Shown here piece after piece: positions 31,895 through 41,809 of a stretch of 64,000 bases of DNA. This DNA comes from Pseudomonas antarctica (GTDB lineage Bacteria; Pseudomonadota; Gammaproteobacteria; Pseudomonadales; Pseudomonadaceae): positions 5,270,001-5,334,000 of the forward strand of contig NZ_CP015600.1 in NCBI RefSeq assembly GCF_001647715.1, written 5' to 3'. Both the position numbers and the translations under genes were made by a program. The stretch's first letter is position 1. Each line of letters starts with the position of its first letter. Below the pieces are notes generated by a model, which made no database searches, was not told where the DNA came from, and worked only from the letters and a program-made list of their open reading frames with translations.

Positions 31895-33274
31895 ATGATT
31901 AAAGATCCTTTTGCCCGTCTGGGCCTGGACCGCGAAGTCCTGACTGTCAGCCAGCTCAACGGCCGCGCGCGGGTGTTGCTGGAGGACGTGTTCACCAATA
32001 TCTGGGTCGAAGGCGAGATCTCCAACCTCGCCCGCCCGGCCTCTGGCCACGTGTATTTCACCCTCAAGGACAGCGGCGCCCAAGTGCGTTGCGCGTTGTT
32101 TCGCAACAATGCCGCCAGGGTGCGCCAGGCATTGAAGGACGGCCTGGCCGTTAAAGTGCGTGGCAAGGTCTCGCTGTTTGAGGGCCGTGGCGACTACCAG
32201 TTGATCCTCGACACCGTAGAGCCTGCCGGTGATGGCGCGCTGCGCCTGGCCTTCGATGCATTAAAGGAAAAGCTCAGCGCCGAAGGCTTGTTCAGTGCCG
32301 AACGCAAGGTGCCGTTGCCGGCGCACCCTCGGCGCATCGGCATTATCAGTTCGCCGACCGGCGCGGTGATCCGCGACATCATCAGCGTGTTCGGCCGCAG
32401 GGCGCCGAACGTTGAACTGACACTGATCCCTACGGCGGTACAAGGCCGCGAAGCCGTGTCGCAGATTGTGCGCGCCCTGAAGCTGGCCGATGCGCGAGGG
32501 TTTGATGCGCTGATCCTGGCCCGTGGCGGTGGTTCGCTGGAAGACCTGTGGTGCTTCAACGAAGAAGCCGTGGCGCGCGCGGTGGATGCCTGCGTAACGC
32601 CGATCGTCAGCGCCGTCGGCCATGAGACCGATGTATCGATCTGCGACTTCGTCGCCGACGTGCGCGCGCCTACACCCTCCGCTGCCGCCGAGTTGCTCGC
32701 ACCCGACGCCAGCCATTGGGTGCGCCAAGTCGAAAACCTGCACCGCCGGCTGGTGATGCTGATGCGCAACCGGCTGTCCCACGACCGCCTGCGCCTGGAA
32801 GGCATGGCTCGCCGCCTGCGCCACCCGGGCGAACGCCTGCGCCAGCAGGCCCAGCGCCTGGATGACCTGGACATGCGGATGCGCCGTGCTTTCGAGCGCA
32901 GCCTCAATACCCGTCGCGAACGCTTGATCCGCCTGGAAACCCGCCTCGCCGGCCAGCACCCCGGCCGTCAGTTGGCCCTGCTGCGCCAACGCCTGGACAG
33001 CCTCGCCGAACGCTTGCCTCGCGCCATGCGCGAAGGTCTCAAGGCACGCCGCCTGCAGCTGCAAAGCCAGGTGCAGACGCTGCAAGTGGTCAGCCCGCTG
33101 GCGACTCTCGGCCGTGGTTACAGCATCTTGCTGGACGAGCGTGGCCAGGCGATCCGCAACGCCGCGCAAACCCACACCGGCCAGCGCCTGACCGCACGCC
33201 TCGGTGAAGGCCAACTGCAGGTGCGGGTGGAAGATAACCACCTGACGCCCGTCACCCTTTCGTTACTGGATTGA
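31895..33274 (+). CDS. xseA: Exodeoxyribonuclease VII large subunit
   Basis: A 459-residue subunit of a nuclease that degrades single-stranded DNA from both ends. Residues ~10-105 are an OB-fold (VSQLNGRARVLLEDVF...). Residues ~130-300 are the catalytic core, with GHETDVSICDFVADVRAPTP. The remainder is a long Arg/Leu-rich coiled coil that recruits XseB. The frame is open 57 codons upstream inside the LysR gene, but ATG 31895 starts the family's normal N-terminus. No xseB is in the window. The next gene begins 3 nt after its stop. Confidence 0.95.
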   Translation: MIKDPFARLGLDREVLTVSQLNGRARVLLEDVFTNIWVEGEISNLARPASGHVYFTLKDSGAQVRCALFRNNAARVRQALKDGLAVKVRGKVSLFEGRGDYQLILDTVEPAGDGALRLAFDALKEKLSAEGLFSAERKVPLPAHPRRIGIISSPTGAVIRDIISVFGRRAPNVELTLIPTAVQGREAVSQIVRALKLADARGFDALILARGGGSLEDLWCFNEEAVARAVDACVTPIVSAVGHETDVSICDFVADVRAPTPSAAAELLAPDASHWVRQVENLHRRLVMLMRNRLSHDRLRLEGMARRLRHPGERLRQQAQRLDDLDMRMRRAFERSLNTRRERLIRLETRLAGQHPGRQLALLRQRLDSLAERLPRAMREGLKARRLQLQSQVQTLQVVSPLATLGRGYSILLDERGQAIRNAAQTHTGQRLTARLGEGQLQVRVEDNHLTPVTLSLLD

Positions 33275-33277
33275 TTG

Positions 33278-34099
33278 ATGCCACGTTTATTGAGCTTGTT
33301 GATGCTGTTGTGCCTCACCTTCACCGCCCATGCCGACAGCTACATCACTCGGCTGCTGAACAAGCCGGTGCCCGGTGGCGTCGCGGTGGTTGACCTGGGT
33401 ACTTCAGCGGCAGCGCCTAAAGCCACCTACCAGAACCGGCCAGTGTTAGTGGTCAAGGAAAAGAACAACTGGCTGGCGATTGTCGGGATACCGCTGACGG
33501 TCAAACCTGGCACTCAACGCATCAGCAGTGGCGGGCAAAACCTGCCGTTTGTAGTGGGGTTCAAAAAGTACCCCGAGCAGCACATCACCCTGAAGAACAA
33601 AAGCCAGGTGAACCCGGACCCGGCGCAACTCAAGCGCATCGAGGGCGAACTGGCCGTTCAGCTCAAGGCCTACCGCAGCTTCAGCCCGAACACGCCCAGC
33701 AACTTGCTGCTGGACAAGCCGGTCAACGGGCCGCTGTCGAGCAAGTTCGGCGTGCGTCGGTTCTTCAATGGCGAAGAACGCAATCCCCATTCTGGCCTGG
33801 ACTTCGCCGTAGGTGCCGGCACGCCGATCAAGACCCCGGCGGCAGGCAAGGTGATCCTCACCGGTAATTACTTCTTTAACGGCAATACCGTGTTTGTCGA
33901 CCATGGCCAAGGCTTTATCAGCATGTTCTGTCATATGTCGAAGATCGACGTAAAGGTCGGTGACACACTGGCGCGCGGCGCGGTGGTGGGCAAGGTCGGT
34001 TCAACAGGCCGTGCGACCGGGCCACACATGCACTGGAACATCAGCCTCAATGACGCACGGGTCGACCCGGCGATCTTTATCGGCGCTTTCCAGCCCTGA
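33278..34099 (+). CDS. M23-family peptidoglycan endopeptidase, exported
   Basis: A 273-residue protein with a signal peptide (PRLLSLLMLLCLTFTAHA). Residues ~155-270 are a LytM/M23 zinc peptidase with the metal ligands in HSGLDFAV (HxxxD) and HMHW. It should cut peptidoglycan cross-links in the periplasm or regulate amidases. ATG 33278 lies 3 nt after xseA, indicating coupling. A TTG one codon earlier is also possible. The three zinc-ligand motifs are all present, so an active enzyme is expected. A hairpin follows 8 nt past the stop. Confidence 0.9.
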   Translation: MPRLLSLLMLLCLTFTAHADSYITRLLNKPVPGGVAVVDLGTSAAAPKATYQNRPVLVVKEKNNWLAIVGIPLTVKPGTQRISSGGQNLPFVVGFKKYPEQHITLKNKSQVNPDPAQLKRIEGELAVQLKAYRSFSPNTPSNLLLDKPVNGPLSSKFGVRRFFNGEERNPHSGLDFAVGAGTPIKTPAAGKVILTGNYFFNGNTVFVDHGQGFISMFCHMSKIDVKVGDTLARGAVVGKVGSTGRATGPHMHWNISLNDARVDPAIFIGAFQP

Positions 34100-34107
34100 A
34101 TGACACA

Positions 34108-34135
34108 ATTGCGCGCCCCTTATAGGGCGCGCAAT
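34108..34135. terminator. Hairpin after the M23 peptidase gene
   Basis: ATTGCGCGCCC-CTTATA-GGGCGCGCAAT, an 11-bp perfect stem. The bases after it (TAAAACA) lack a T run, so terminator function is only likely. Confidence 0.55.
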
Positions 34136-34256
34136 TAAAACAAGCAACCCAGTTGTTTCCAACCATAAAATCTCGTTTCCCACACCCATAGCAGAACTTC
34201 TCTCAATTTTTCTCGACTGCTTGCCATCTTTCACCCCGGCGGTTAGGGTTGAGCTT
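34136..34256 (+). promoter_or_regulatory. leuA upstream region
   Basis: Candidate TTGCCA (34221-34226), 17 nt, TAGGGT (34244-34249); this would start transcription at the leader peptide ATG, so a promoter further upstream is also possible. No other signal is recognised. Confidence 0.3.
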
Positions 34257-34334
34257 ATGAAAACCTCTCACACCCTCATTCAGCTTCGCCAGCACCGCAG
34301 CCTGTGCCTCGTCAGCGCACGACTGCCAGGCTGA
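34257..34334 (+). CDS. Candidate leuA leader peptide
   Basis: A 25-codon frame that starts [20 protein letters not shown]. It contains five leucines (residues 7, 10, 17, 19 and 23) and ends in a TGA 89 nt before leuA. A short, leucine-containing frame just ahead of the leucine biosynthetic gene suggests translation-mediated control. The leucines are spread out rather than in a run, and no convincing terminator/antiterminator pair is visible. The call is therefore tentative. Confidence 0.4.
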   Translation: MKTSHTLIQLRQHRSLCLVSARLPG

Positions 34335-34423
34335 ATCGTTCTGCCTCGTCCCCAGCTTCGCCCCCAAATAACAGTTTTACGGCAGGCCGCCTTTTCTCGG
34401 CCCTTACCACAAAGGATTTCCCG

Positions 34424-36103
34424 ATGAGCATGCTCAAAGACCCGTCTTCGAAGTACCGTGCGTTCCCGACCATCGATATCCCGGACCGCACCTGGCCGTC
34501 GAAAACCATCACCGAAGCGCCGATCTGGTGCAGCTCCGACCTGCGTGATGGCAACCAGTCGCTGATCGAGCCGATGGACGCGGTGAAAAAGCTGCGCTTC
34601 TGGAAGACGCTGGTCGCCGTCGGCGTGAAGGAAATCGAGGCCTCGTTCCCAGCCGCTTCGCAAACCGACTTCGACTTCGTGCGCACCCTGATCGAAGACA
34701 ACCACATCCCCGAGGACACCACCATCCAGGTGCTGACCCAGGGCCGTGAAGACTTGATCGCACGCACCTTCGAATCGCTGCGCGGCGCGAAAAAAGCCAT
34801 TGTGCACCTGTACAACGCAACCTCGCCGTCGTTCCGCCGCATCGTGTTCAACCAGGACAAGGACGGCATCAAGGCCATCGCAGTCAACGCGGCCAAGCTG
34901 TTCGTCAAATACGCCGCGCAGCAGCCGGAAACCCAGTGGACCTTCGAATACTCCCCGGAAACCTTCAGCGCTACCGAGCTGGAGTTCGCCAAGGAAGTCT
35001 GTGACGCGGTGATCGAGGTATGGAACCCGACACCAGAGCACAAGATGATCCTCAACCTGCCGGCCACGGTTGAATGCGCCACGCCGAACATCTATGCCGA
35101 CCAGATCGAGTGGTTCGGTCGCCATATCAACCGCCGTGACAGCGTGATCATCAGCCTGCACACCCACAACGACCGTGGCACCGGCGTGGCCGCCACCGAG
35201 CTGGGCCTGATGGCCGGCGCCGACCGTGTCGAAGGCTGCCTGTTCGGCAACGGCGAGCGTACCGGCAACGTCGACCTGGTCACCGTGGCCTTGAACATGT
35301 ACACCCAAGGCCTTGACCCGCAACTGGACTTCTCCGACATCGACGGCGTGCGCAAAGTCGTCGAGGAGTGCAACCAGATCCAGGTGCACCCGCGCCACCC
35401 CTACGTTGGCGACCTGGTACACACCGCGTTCTCCGGCTCCCACCAGGACGCGATCCGCAAGGGCTTTACCCAGCAAAAAGCCGACGCGCTGTGGGAAGTA
35501 CCGTACTTGCCGATCGACCCGGCCGATATCGGCCGCAGCTACGAGGCGGTGATTCGTGTGAACAGCCAGTCCGGCAAAGGCGGCATCGCCTACCTGCTGG
35601 AGCAGGAATACGACATCAGCTTGCCGCGCCGCATGCAGATCGAATTCAGCCAAGTGGTACAGGCTGAGACCGATCGCGTCGGCCTGGAAATGACCGCGCC
35701 ACAGATCTACGCCTTGTTGCAGCGTGAATACCTGCAAGCCAATACGCCGTACGCGCTGGTCAGCCATCGCCTGCAGGAAGAGAACGGCAACAGCACGGTG
35801 GAAGTGGAAGTCTCGGGCAAAGGCCAGGGCGAAACCAACCTGCGCTGGCACGGCAAGGGCTACGGCACCCTCGAAGCGCTGGTTGCCGCGCTGCCGATCA
35901 AGGTCGAGATCATGGACTACAACGAACACGCCATCGGTGCCGGCACCAACGCCAAAGCCGCGGCTTACATCGAACTGCGCGTGAATGGCGAGCGTCCGGT
36001 GCACGGTGTGGGGATTGATGAAAACATCACCACGGCCAGCTTTAAAGCGGTGTTCAGTGCGCTGAACCGCTCGTTGAGCCAGCTGGAAGCAAAAGCGGCG
36101 TAA
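34424..36103 (+). CDS. leuA: 2-isopropylmalate synthase
   Basis: A 559-residue enzyme of the LeuA type 2 class. It condenses 2-oxoisovalerate with acetyl-CoA, the first step of leucine synthesis. Residues ~30-310 are the HMGL-type barrel with [11 protein letters not shown] and the metal-binding HTHNDRG. Residues ~430-555 are the allosteric leucine-binding domain. ATG 34424 follows AAAGGA at good spacing. A 25-codon leader frame precedes it and a strong terminator follows 20 nt after the stop, so it is transcribed alone. Confidence 0.97.
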   Translation: MSMLKDPSSKYRAFPTIDIPDRTWPSKTITEAPIWCSSDLRDGNQSLIEPMDAVKKLRFWKTLVAVGVKEIEASFPAASQTDFDFVRTLIEDNHIPEDTTIQVLTQGREDLIARTFESLRGAKKAIVHLYNATSPSFRRIVFNQDKDGIKAIAVNAAKLFVKYAAQQPETQWTFEYSPETFSATELEFAKEVCDAVIEVWNPTPEHKMILNLPATVECATPNIYADQIEWFGRHINRRDSVIISLHTHNDRGTGVAATELGLMAGADRVEGCLFGNGERTGNVDLVTVALNMYTQGLDPQLDFSDIDGVRKVVEECNQIQVHPRHPYVGDLVHTAFSGSHQDAIRKGFTQQKADALWEVPYLPIDPADIGRSYEAVIRVNSQSGKGGIAYLLEQEYDISLPRRMQIEFSQVVQAETDRVGLEMTAPQIYALLQREYLQANTPYALVSHRLQEENGNSTVEVEVSGKGQGETNLRWHGKGYGTLEALVAALPIKVEIMDYNEHAIGAGTNAKAAAYIELRVNGERPVHGVGIDENITTASFKAVFSALNRSLSQLEAKAA

Positions 36104-36121
36104 GCCTTACCGCTGAAATGC

Positions 36122-36158
36122 AAAAGGCCCCTGGGTGAGAATCCAGGGGCCTTTTTAT
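36122..36158 (+). terminator. leuA terminator
   Basis: AAAGGCCCCTGG-GTGAGAAT-CCAGGGGCCTTTTT, a 12-bp stem with a T run. Confidence 0.93.
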
Positions 36159-36177
36159 TTGTGGTGTCTACTAGGGC

Positions 36178-36248
36178 CTCATCGCGGGCAAGCCCGGCTC
36201 CCACATTTGGAATGCATTCACCTGTGGGAGCGGGCTTGCCCGCGATAG
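36178..36248. repeat. REP-type inverted repeat pair (GGGC arms)
   Basis: CATCGCGGGCAAGCCCGGCTCCCAC and, inverted, GTGGGAGCGGGCTTGCCCGCGAT, between converging leuA and the omega-amidase gene. Confidence 0.87.
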
Positions 36249-36255
36249 CGGCCTG

Positions 36256-37047
36256 TCAGACAAACTGAAAGTCATCGGCATCCAGATTCGCCGGAAACTT
36301 GGTGCGATACGCCGCCAACTCCGCAGCATTCAGGCACACCTGAAACACCCCGTCCGCCTCCCCCGCGCTCAGCAGTGTCTCACCCTGGAAATCCAGCACC
36401 TGACTGTCCCCGGTGTAGGCAAAGCCTTTGCCATCCGTACCCACCCGATTCACTGCAGCCACGTAGCACAGGTTCTCGATAGCTCGCGCCGGTAACAGCC
36501 GATTCCAATGCTGGCGCCGCGCGCCCGGCCAGTTGGCGGTATACAGCAGCAAATCCGTGTCCTGAGCATCTCGACTCCACACCGGGAAGCGCAGGTCGTA
36601 GCAAATCAGCGGACGGATACGCCAGCCCTTCAACTCAAACTGCACCTGACGCTCGCCCGGCGTGTAATGGTCGTGCTCGCCCGCCATACGGAACAGGTGG
36701 CGCTTGTCGTAATGCAGCACTTCGCCATCCGGCCGCGCCCACAGTAGGCGATTGCGGTGGCTGCCATCGGCGGCCTGGATGATCACGCTGCCGGTGACCA
36801 CAGCGTTGTATTTCGCCGCCTGGCCACGAAGCCAATCGTGAGTGGGGCCGTTTTCACGCTCGGCAAGCATGGCCGATTCCATGGAGAACCCAGTGGTAAA
36901 CATCTCCGGCAACACAATCAGATCGGCGCCCCTGGCCTGTTCCAGCAGCAGCTCAAAATGTTCGAGGTTGGCCTGACGGTCATGCCACACCAGGCTGGTT
37001 TGGACCAGGGCGATATTCAGGTCGGGCAATGTACTCAAATCACGCAT
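36256..37047 (-). CDS. Carbon-nitrogen hydrolase, omega-amidase (YafV/Nit2-like)
   Basis: A 263-residue nitrilase-superfamily amidase. The catalytic triad is visible: Glu in VLPEMFTTGF, Lys in YDKRHLFRM, and Cys in PLICYDLRFP. Omega-amidases hydrolyse 2-oxosuccinamate and 2-oxoglutaramate, products of glutamine or asparagine transamination. Start ATG 37047 has GGAGAAA upstream and overlaps the aminotransferase gene by 13 bp. The pair thus forms a glutamine-transaminase/omega-amidase unit, a recognised arrangement in 2-oxoacid and methionine salvage. Confidence 0.88.
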   Translation of the reverse strand: MRDLSTLPDLNIALVQTSLVWHDRQANLEHFELLLEQARGADLIVLPEMFTTGFSMESAMLAERENGPTHDWLRGQAAKYNAVVTGSVIIQAADGSHRNRLLWARPDGEVLHYDKRHLFRMAGEHDHYTPGERQVQFELKGWRIRPLICYDLRFPVWSRDAQDTDLLLYTANWPGARRQHWNRLLPARAIENLCYVAAVNRVGTDGKGFAYTGDSQVLDFQGETLLSAGEADGVFQVCLNAAELAAYRTKFPANLDADDFQFV

Positions 37048-38183
37048 AGTTTCTCCGCCGCTTGTTGCAGCGTCTCCTCGCGTTTGGCAAAACACAGGCG
37101 CACCAGGCGCTGGCCTTCGGGTGGGTGCTGATAGAACACCGACACCGGAATCGTCGCCACGCCGTGTTCACGGGTCATCCACAGCGACATGGCGACGTCA
37201 TCCAGATCCGGGCGAATCTGTGAGTAATCCACCAGTTGGAAGTAGGTACCGGCCACCCGGGTAAAGCTGAAGCGCGATGGCGTCAGCAGGTCGCAGAACA
37301 GATCACGCTTGGCCTGGTAAAAAGCCGGCAGTTCTTCGACGTGTTCCGGGTGTTCGGCCATGAAGTCAGCCAACGCGTACTGCAAAGGGGTCACCCCGCA
37401 GAAGTTGACATATTGATGCACCTTGCGCAGTTCAGCGGTCAGCGCTGGAGGCGCAACCACATACCCGGTTTTCCAGCCGGTGACGTGGTAAGTCTTGCCG
37501 AAGGAACTGACTACAAACGCCCGCTGATAAAGCTCTGGGTGGGCCAGCACGCTGGCATGGGCCACGCCGTCGAACACCAGGTGTTCGTAGACCTCATCGC
37601 TGACCAGGTAAATATCACGGTCGCGGATCAGTTCGGCCAATTGGTCCAGCTCGGCACGGTTGATCAGTGCACCGGTGGGGTTGTGCGGGGAATTAAGGAT
37701 GATCATGCGCGTGCGCGGTGAGAGCGCGGCCTTGATCTTCTCAACGTCCAGGGCGAAGCCTTGCAGGCTCAGTTGCACGTGCACGCAGCGACCACCGGCC
37801 AGCTCAACCGAGGGCTCATAGCTGTCATAGCTGGGGTCGAACACAATGACCTCATCGCCGCTGCGAATCACCGCCTGAATTGCGCAGAAGATTGCAGCAG
37901 TGGCGCCAGGCGTGATAGTCACTTCGCTGTCGGGGTTGACCGTGGCGCCATAGCTGCGCGCGATCTTGGCCGCCACTTGCTGACGCAGGGCCGGCAAGCC
38001 GGTCATCGGTGAATATTGGTTATGCCCGCTGGCAACGTGTTTGCCCACCGCATCCAGCAACGCCTTAGGGCCATTGAAATCAGGAAAACCCTGGGACAGG
38101 TTGAGCGCGCCGGTTTCGGCAGCGAGTTGCGACATGGCGGTGAAAATGGTCGTGCCGACATTCGGCAGCTTGCTGGTGATCAT
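37035..38183 (-). CDS. PLP-dependent aminotransferase, methionine/glutamine transaminase type
   Basis: A 382-residue fold-type I aminotransferase of class I/II. The PLP lysine is in SSFGKTYHVTGWK, and 'NSPHNPTG' and 'DEVYEHLVF' are present. It resembles E. coli YbdL, a methionine-preferring enzyme that uses 4-methylthio-2-oxobutanoate. Start ATG 38183 follows GAAGGGGG. It is first in a two-gene unit with the omega-amidase, which removes the 2-oxoamide product and pulls the reaction forward. Substrate preference is inferred from the family and partner. Confidence 0.87.
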   Translation of the reverse strand: MITSKLPNVGTTIFTAMSQLAAETGALNLSQGFPDFNGPKALLDAVGKHVASGHNQYSPMTGLPALRQQVAAKIARSYGATVNPDSEVTITPGATAAIFCAIQAVIRSGDEVIVFDPSYDSYEPSVELAGGRCVHVQLSLQGFALDVEKIKAALSPRTRMIILNSPHNPTGALINRAELDQLAELIRDRDIYLVSDEVYEHLVFDGVAHASVLAHPELYQRAFVVSSFGKTYHVTGWKTGYVVAPPALTAELRKVHQYVNFCGVTPLQYALADFMAEHPEHVEELPAFYQAKRDLFCDLLTPSRFSFTRVAGTYFQLVDYSQIRPDLDDVAMSLWMTREHGVATIPVSVFYQHPPEGQRLVRLCFAKREETLQQAAEKLCVI

Positions 38184-38205
38184 AGGAGCCCCCTTCGGGT
38201 GAGCT

Positions 38206-38365
38206 GCAAGTTTTAAGCTGCAAGCTGCAAGCAGGTCAAGCGACAAACCGCCAGGCACAAAAAAGGGCTCAGTCAGAGCCCCCGTTGTACCTGGCGATTT
38301 GAGTGGCAAGCTATTAGCTTCAAGCTACAAGCAATCCCGCTTCTACTTGCCGCTTGTAGCTTACC
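38206..38365. repeat. AAGCTGCAAGC-type repeats around the der terminator
   Basis: GAGCTGCAAGTTTTAAGCTGCAAGCTGCAAGC on one side and GCAAGCTATTAGCTTCAAGC...CGCTTGTAGCTTACCA on the other; same family as at 27752-27850. Confidence 0.65.
38258..38283 (-). terminator. Terminator of the ndk-der gene cluster
   Basis: Minus strand GGGGGCTCTGACTGAGCCCTTTTTTG, with a GGGCTC/GAGCCC stem, about 95 nt past the der stop. Confidence 0.85.
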
Positions 38366-38377
38366 ACTCACTACTGC

Positions 38378-39847
38378 TTACTTTTTATCTCGGCGCTTCT
38401 TGTCGGCCTTTTTGTGGTGAGTCATCAAACGACGCTTCTTGTTCACCTGACGGTCAGTCAAGGTGTTCTTGTTGCCTTCGTATGGGTTCTCGCCACCCTT
38501 GAACTCGATACGGATCGGCGTACCGACCAGTTTCAAGACACGGCGGTAGGTGTTTTCCAGGTAACGCACATAGGACTTTGGCACCTTCTCGATCTGGTTA
38601 CCGTGAATCACGATAATCGGCGGGTTGGCACCACCCAAGTGGGCGTAACGCAGTTTAATGCGGCGGTTGTTGACCATCGGCGGCGCGTGCTCACCGACGG
38701 CGTCTTCCAGGATCTGGGTCAGACGGTTGGTCGGCCAGCGGGTAACCGCGGACTTGAACGAGTTCTGTACGGAGGCGTAGAGGTTGCCCACGCCGGTGCC
38801 GTGCAGCGCCGAGATAAAGTGGATATCGGCGAACTCAACGAAGAACAGGCGACGCTGCAGCTCGATCTTGACGAAATCGCGCTCGCTCGGCGTCATGCCG
38901 TCCCACTTGTTGATCGCGATCACCAGGGCGCGACCGGCTTCCAGGGCAAAGCCCAGCAAGTTGAGGTCGTGGTCCACCACGCCTTCGCGGGCGTCCATCA
39001 CGAAGATCACCACGTTGGCGTCTTTGATCGCCTGCAGGGTTTTGACCACCGAGAACTTTTCAACTTCCTCGTGGATCTTGCCGCGCTTGCGCACACCAGC
39101 GGTGTCGATCAGCGTGTACTTCTCGTCGTTACGCTCGAACGGGATGTAGATACTGTCGCGGGTGGTGCCGGGCTCGTCATACACGATAACCCGATCTTCA
39201 CCGAGCATGCGGTTAACCAGCGTCGACTTGCCGACGTTCGGGCGGCCGATGATGGCGATCTTGATACCGTCTTTTTCGCTCGGGCCAGGAATGCGCTTGG
39301 CTTCCTCACCTTCGGCGACGATCTCTGCTTCGCCCTCTTCTTCCTCGTCGTCATCCTTGGGGAAGTCGCGCAGGGCGATTTCCAGCATCTGGGTGATGCC
39401 GCGACCGTGAGCACCGGCGACCGGGATCGCGTCGCCCAGGCCCATCGGGCTGAACTCGGCGCGGGCAGCCTCAGGATCGATGTTATCGATCTTGTTGGCG
39501 ACCAAATAGGACCGCTTGTTGCGCTTGCGAAGGTGCTCGCCAATCATCTGGTCGGCAGCGGTGTAGCCCGCACGGGCGTCCACCAGGAACAACACAACAT
39601 CGGCTTCTTCAATGGCCAGCAGCGACTGCTCGGCCATCTTTTCGTCCATGCCATGCTCGTCACCGGAGATACCACCGGTGTCGACAATAATGTAGGAGCG
39701 CCCTTGCCACTTTGCCTCACCGTATTGGCGATCACGGGTCAGACCGGACAAGTCGCCGACGATGGCGTCGCGAGTCCTGGTCAGGCGGTTGAACAAGGTG
39801 GACTTGCCGACGTTAGGTCGGCCCACCAGGGCGATTACGGGAACCAT
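38378..39847 (-). CDS. der: Ribosome biogenesis GTPase Der (EngA)
   Basis: A 489-residue protein with two tandem GTPase domains, each with GRPNVGKST (near residues 8 and ~203), then a KH-like domain from ~385 and a basic tail ([11 protein letters not shown]). An acidic linker ([10 protein letters not shown]) joins the G domains. It is essential for 50S subunit assembly. Start ATG 39847 has GGAG 6 nt upstream; a GTG four codons earlier is less likely. It is the last gene of the unit, followed by a terminator. Confidence 0.96.
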   Translation of the reverse strand: MVPVIALVGRPNVGKSTLFNRLTRTRDAIVGDLSGLTRDRQYGEAKWQGRSYIIVDTGGISGDEHGMDEKMAEQSLLAIEEADVVLFLVDARAGYTAADQMIGEHLRKRNKRSYLVANKIDNIDPEAARAEFSPMGLGDAIPVAGAHGRGITQMLEIALRDFPKDDDEEEEGEAEIVAEGEEAKRIPGPSEKDGIKIAIIGRPNVGKSTLVNRMLGEDRVIVYDEPGTTRDSIYIPFERNDEKYTLIDTAGVRKRGKIHEEVEKFSVVKTLQAIKDANVVIFVMDAREGVVDHDLNLLGFALEAGRALVIAINKWDGMTPSERDFVKIELQRRLFFVEFADIHFISALHGTGVGNLYASVQNSFKSAVTRWPTNRLTQILEDAVGEHAPPMVNNRRIKLRYAHLGGANPPIIVIHGNQIEKVPKSYVRYLENTYRRVLKLVGTPIRIEFKGGENPYEGNKNTLTDRQVNKKRRLMTHHKKADKKRRDKK

Positions 39848-39982
39848 GCGGCTCTCCACTTCGTTATTTCAGAAAATACAAAAGCCGCTGCAAGGCAGCG
39901 GCTGGTGCTCGGGGCAGCATATTCAAATGCCGCATGCCCCGCCGAAGCGGGGCCGCCTGGGTTTTACCCCAAGCATAATTCT

Positions 39983-41134
39983 TTACTTGATGGTCAGGGC
40001 TTCCAGCTTGCCGCTGTTGCCAAACACGTAAAGCATGTTACCCACAACCAGCGGACGGGCACGCAGGCCGTCGCTGTCGATACGCTCGCGGCCGACAAAA
40101 CGACCGTCCACCTGGCTCAGCAGATGCAGGTAACCTTCGAAGTCACCTACCGCTACGTAGCTGGAGAACACTTCCGGTGCCGACAGTTGACGGCGGGCCA
40201 GGGAGTCGTTGCTCCACAGTGCAGTGGTGGAACGCTCGTCGACACTTTCAACAGTGCCGGACGCCAGGCTTACGTAGACGCTGCCAAACCCTTGGGCGAC
40301 ACCGGCATAACTGGAAGCATCACGCTGCCAGTTGATGCGGCCGCTTTGCAGGTCCAGCGCAGCAACGCGGCCCTGGTAGGTGGCGACGTAGATGGTTTCG
40401 CCCGACAGCAGCAAGCCGCCGTCGATGTCCACCACGCGGTCCAGTTCGGAACGACCCTGAGGGATTGCCACACGGGTTTCCCAGGCCGGCACGCCGTTCT
40501 GGGTATCCAGGGCGACCACTTTACCGGTCGACAGGCCTGCGATGGCCAGGTTGTTGGTCACAATCGGACCACTGGTGCCGCGCAGGGTCAACACCGCAGG
40601 GGTGCTGTCGTACAACCAGCGCTGGTTGCCGGTGGCGGCGTCCAGGCCAATCACACGGTCGTCCTGGGTTTGCACCACGACGATATCGCCGTTGGTGGCA
40701 GGCGCGGAGAGCACTTCACTGGTCACGCGAGCGCGCCATTTCTCTTCACCCGTTGCGGAGTCCAGAGCAACCACGTCGCCTTTGAGCGTACCCACCAGCA
40801 CCATGCCGTAGCCGACGCCCACGCCACCGGAAACCGGCAGCTCGAGGTCTTTCTTCCACTTGACGTCGCCATTCATGCGATCCATGGCAATGATCACGCC
40901 GGTGGAGTCAGTGGCCACGATGTTGTCGCCGTCGATCGCCGGCTGCAACAGGTTGTACAGGTCGCCCTGGCCATCACCCACGGAGCGGCTCCACTGCTTT
41001 TGCAGGACCACTTCTTCCTTGAAGCTGGTCAGCTCGGCAGGAGGCAGTTCTTTTTTACTGTTGCTGCTGCAACCCGCGGCCAGAACGGCCAGAGCCAGCA
41101 ATGCTGCATGTTTCCAACGGATCACGTCACGCAT
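39983..41134 (-). CDS. bamB: Outer membrane assembly lipoprotein BamB
   Basis: A 383-residue lipoprotein with the lipobox LAAGC (Cys21). The mature part is a PQQ-type eight-bladed propeller with many 'GxVxALDxxTGxxxW' blades. It is a BAM complex subunit that helps insert beta-barrel proteins. Start ATG 41134 overlaps the previous gene by 8 bp. The order yfgM-bamB-der is conserved in Pseudomonas and E. coli. Confidence 0.96.
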   Translation of the reverse strand: MRDVIRWKHAALLALAVLAAGCSSNSKKELPPAELTSFKEEVVLQKQWSRSVGDGQGDLYNLLQPAIDGDNIVATDSTGVIIAMDRMNGDVKWKKDLELPVSGGVGVGYGMVLVGTLKGDVVALDSATGEEKWRARVTSEVLSAPATNGDIVVVQTQDDRVIGLDAATGNQRWLYDSTPAVLTLRGTSGPIVTNNLAIAGLSTGKVVALDTQNGVPAWETRVAIPQGRSELDRVVDIDGGLLLSGETIYVATYQGRVAALDLQSGRINWQRDASSYAGVAQGFGSVYVSLASGTVESVDERSTTALWSNDSLARRQLSAPEVFSSYVAVGDFEGYLHLLSQVDGRFVGRERIDSDGLRARPLVVGNMLYVFGNSGKLEALTIK

Positions 41135-41768
41135 CCCCTTTGGCCAAGTCGTCCAGCTTGATTTGTAAGCCACCGACCGCCGCTTCATCAGACAGCGCCG
41201 CCTTGGCTTTTTGGTACGCAGCATGGGCTTCGTCGGTACGACCCAATTGGACCAAGAGGTCGCCCTTGAGCTCTTCGCGAGTGGCCACGAATGCCTTGTC
41301 AGCATCGCCGTCGAGCAGTTTGAGTGCTTCGTCAGCCTTGTTCTGTGCCGCCAATACCTGGGCCAGGCGCTGACGTGCGATTTCACCCAGGGTCGGGTTC
41401 GTCGGCTTGTCGGCGATGGCCTTCAGCTCAGTGGCCGCGTCGTCCAGTTTGCCGGTGTCGACCGCGACTTTCGCGACGAACAGGCTGCCGTACTGGGCGT
41501 AAGTGCTACCGCCAAATTCGCTTTTCAGCTTGCCGGCCAGGTCCGCCACTTGGGCAGGATCGGGCTTGCCGTCCGGCGTCAGGGTGGTTTCCAGCAATTG
41601 CTGATAGAGGACCGAGGCGCCTTGGGACTGGTTGGCCTGATACTTGTGCCAGGCTTGCCACCCGAACACCACCACTAAAGCCAGCAGGCCGCCAGTAACC
41701 AGGGGCTTGCCGTTACGCTGCCACCAGTCCTTGAACTCGGCCATCTGCTCATCATCAGTACTCGACAC
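41127..41768 (-). CDS. yfgM: YfgM-family ancillary SecYEG translocon/TPR-like protein
   Basis: A 213-residue protein: a short cytoplasmic N-terminus, one membrane helix (residues ~22-40, GGLLALVVVFGWQAW), then a periplasmic TPR-like domain. In E. coli YfgM interacts with the translocon and PpiD. Start taken as GTG 41768 (MSSTDDEQM...), with GGAG upstream; an ATG eight codons later is possible. It overlaps bamB, consistent with a shared role in envelope protein export. Confidence 0.9.
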   Translation of the reverse strand: MSSTDDEQMAEFKDWWQRNGKPLVTGGLLALVVVFGWQAWHKYQANQSQGASVLYQQLLETTLTPDGKPDPAQVADLAGKLKSEFGGSTYAQYGSLFVAKVAVDTGKLDDAATELKAIADKPTNPTLGEIARQRLAQVLAAQNKADEALKLLDGDADKAFVATREELKGDLLVQLGRTDEAHAAYQKAKAALSDEAAVGGLQIKLDDLAKGDA

Positions 41769-41809
41769 CCCAATACTCCTTAATCGCTAAATTCGGCTGT
41801 TCGACAGCT

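Noticed and set aside
38414..41161. 915-codon open frame opposite der and bamB
   Set aside because: It spans two well-defined genes and their gap on the other strand. It is a codon-bias artefact.
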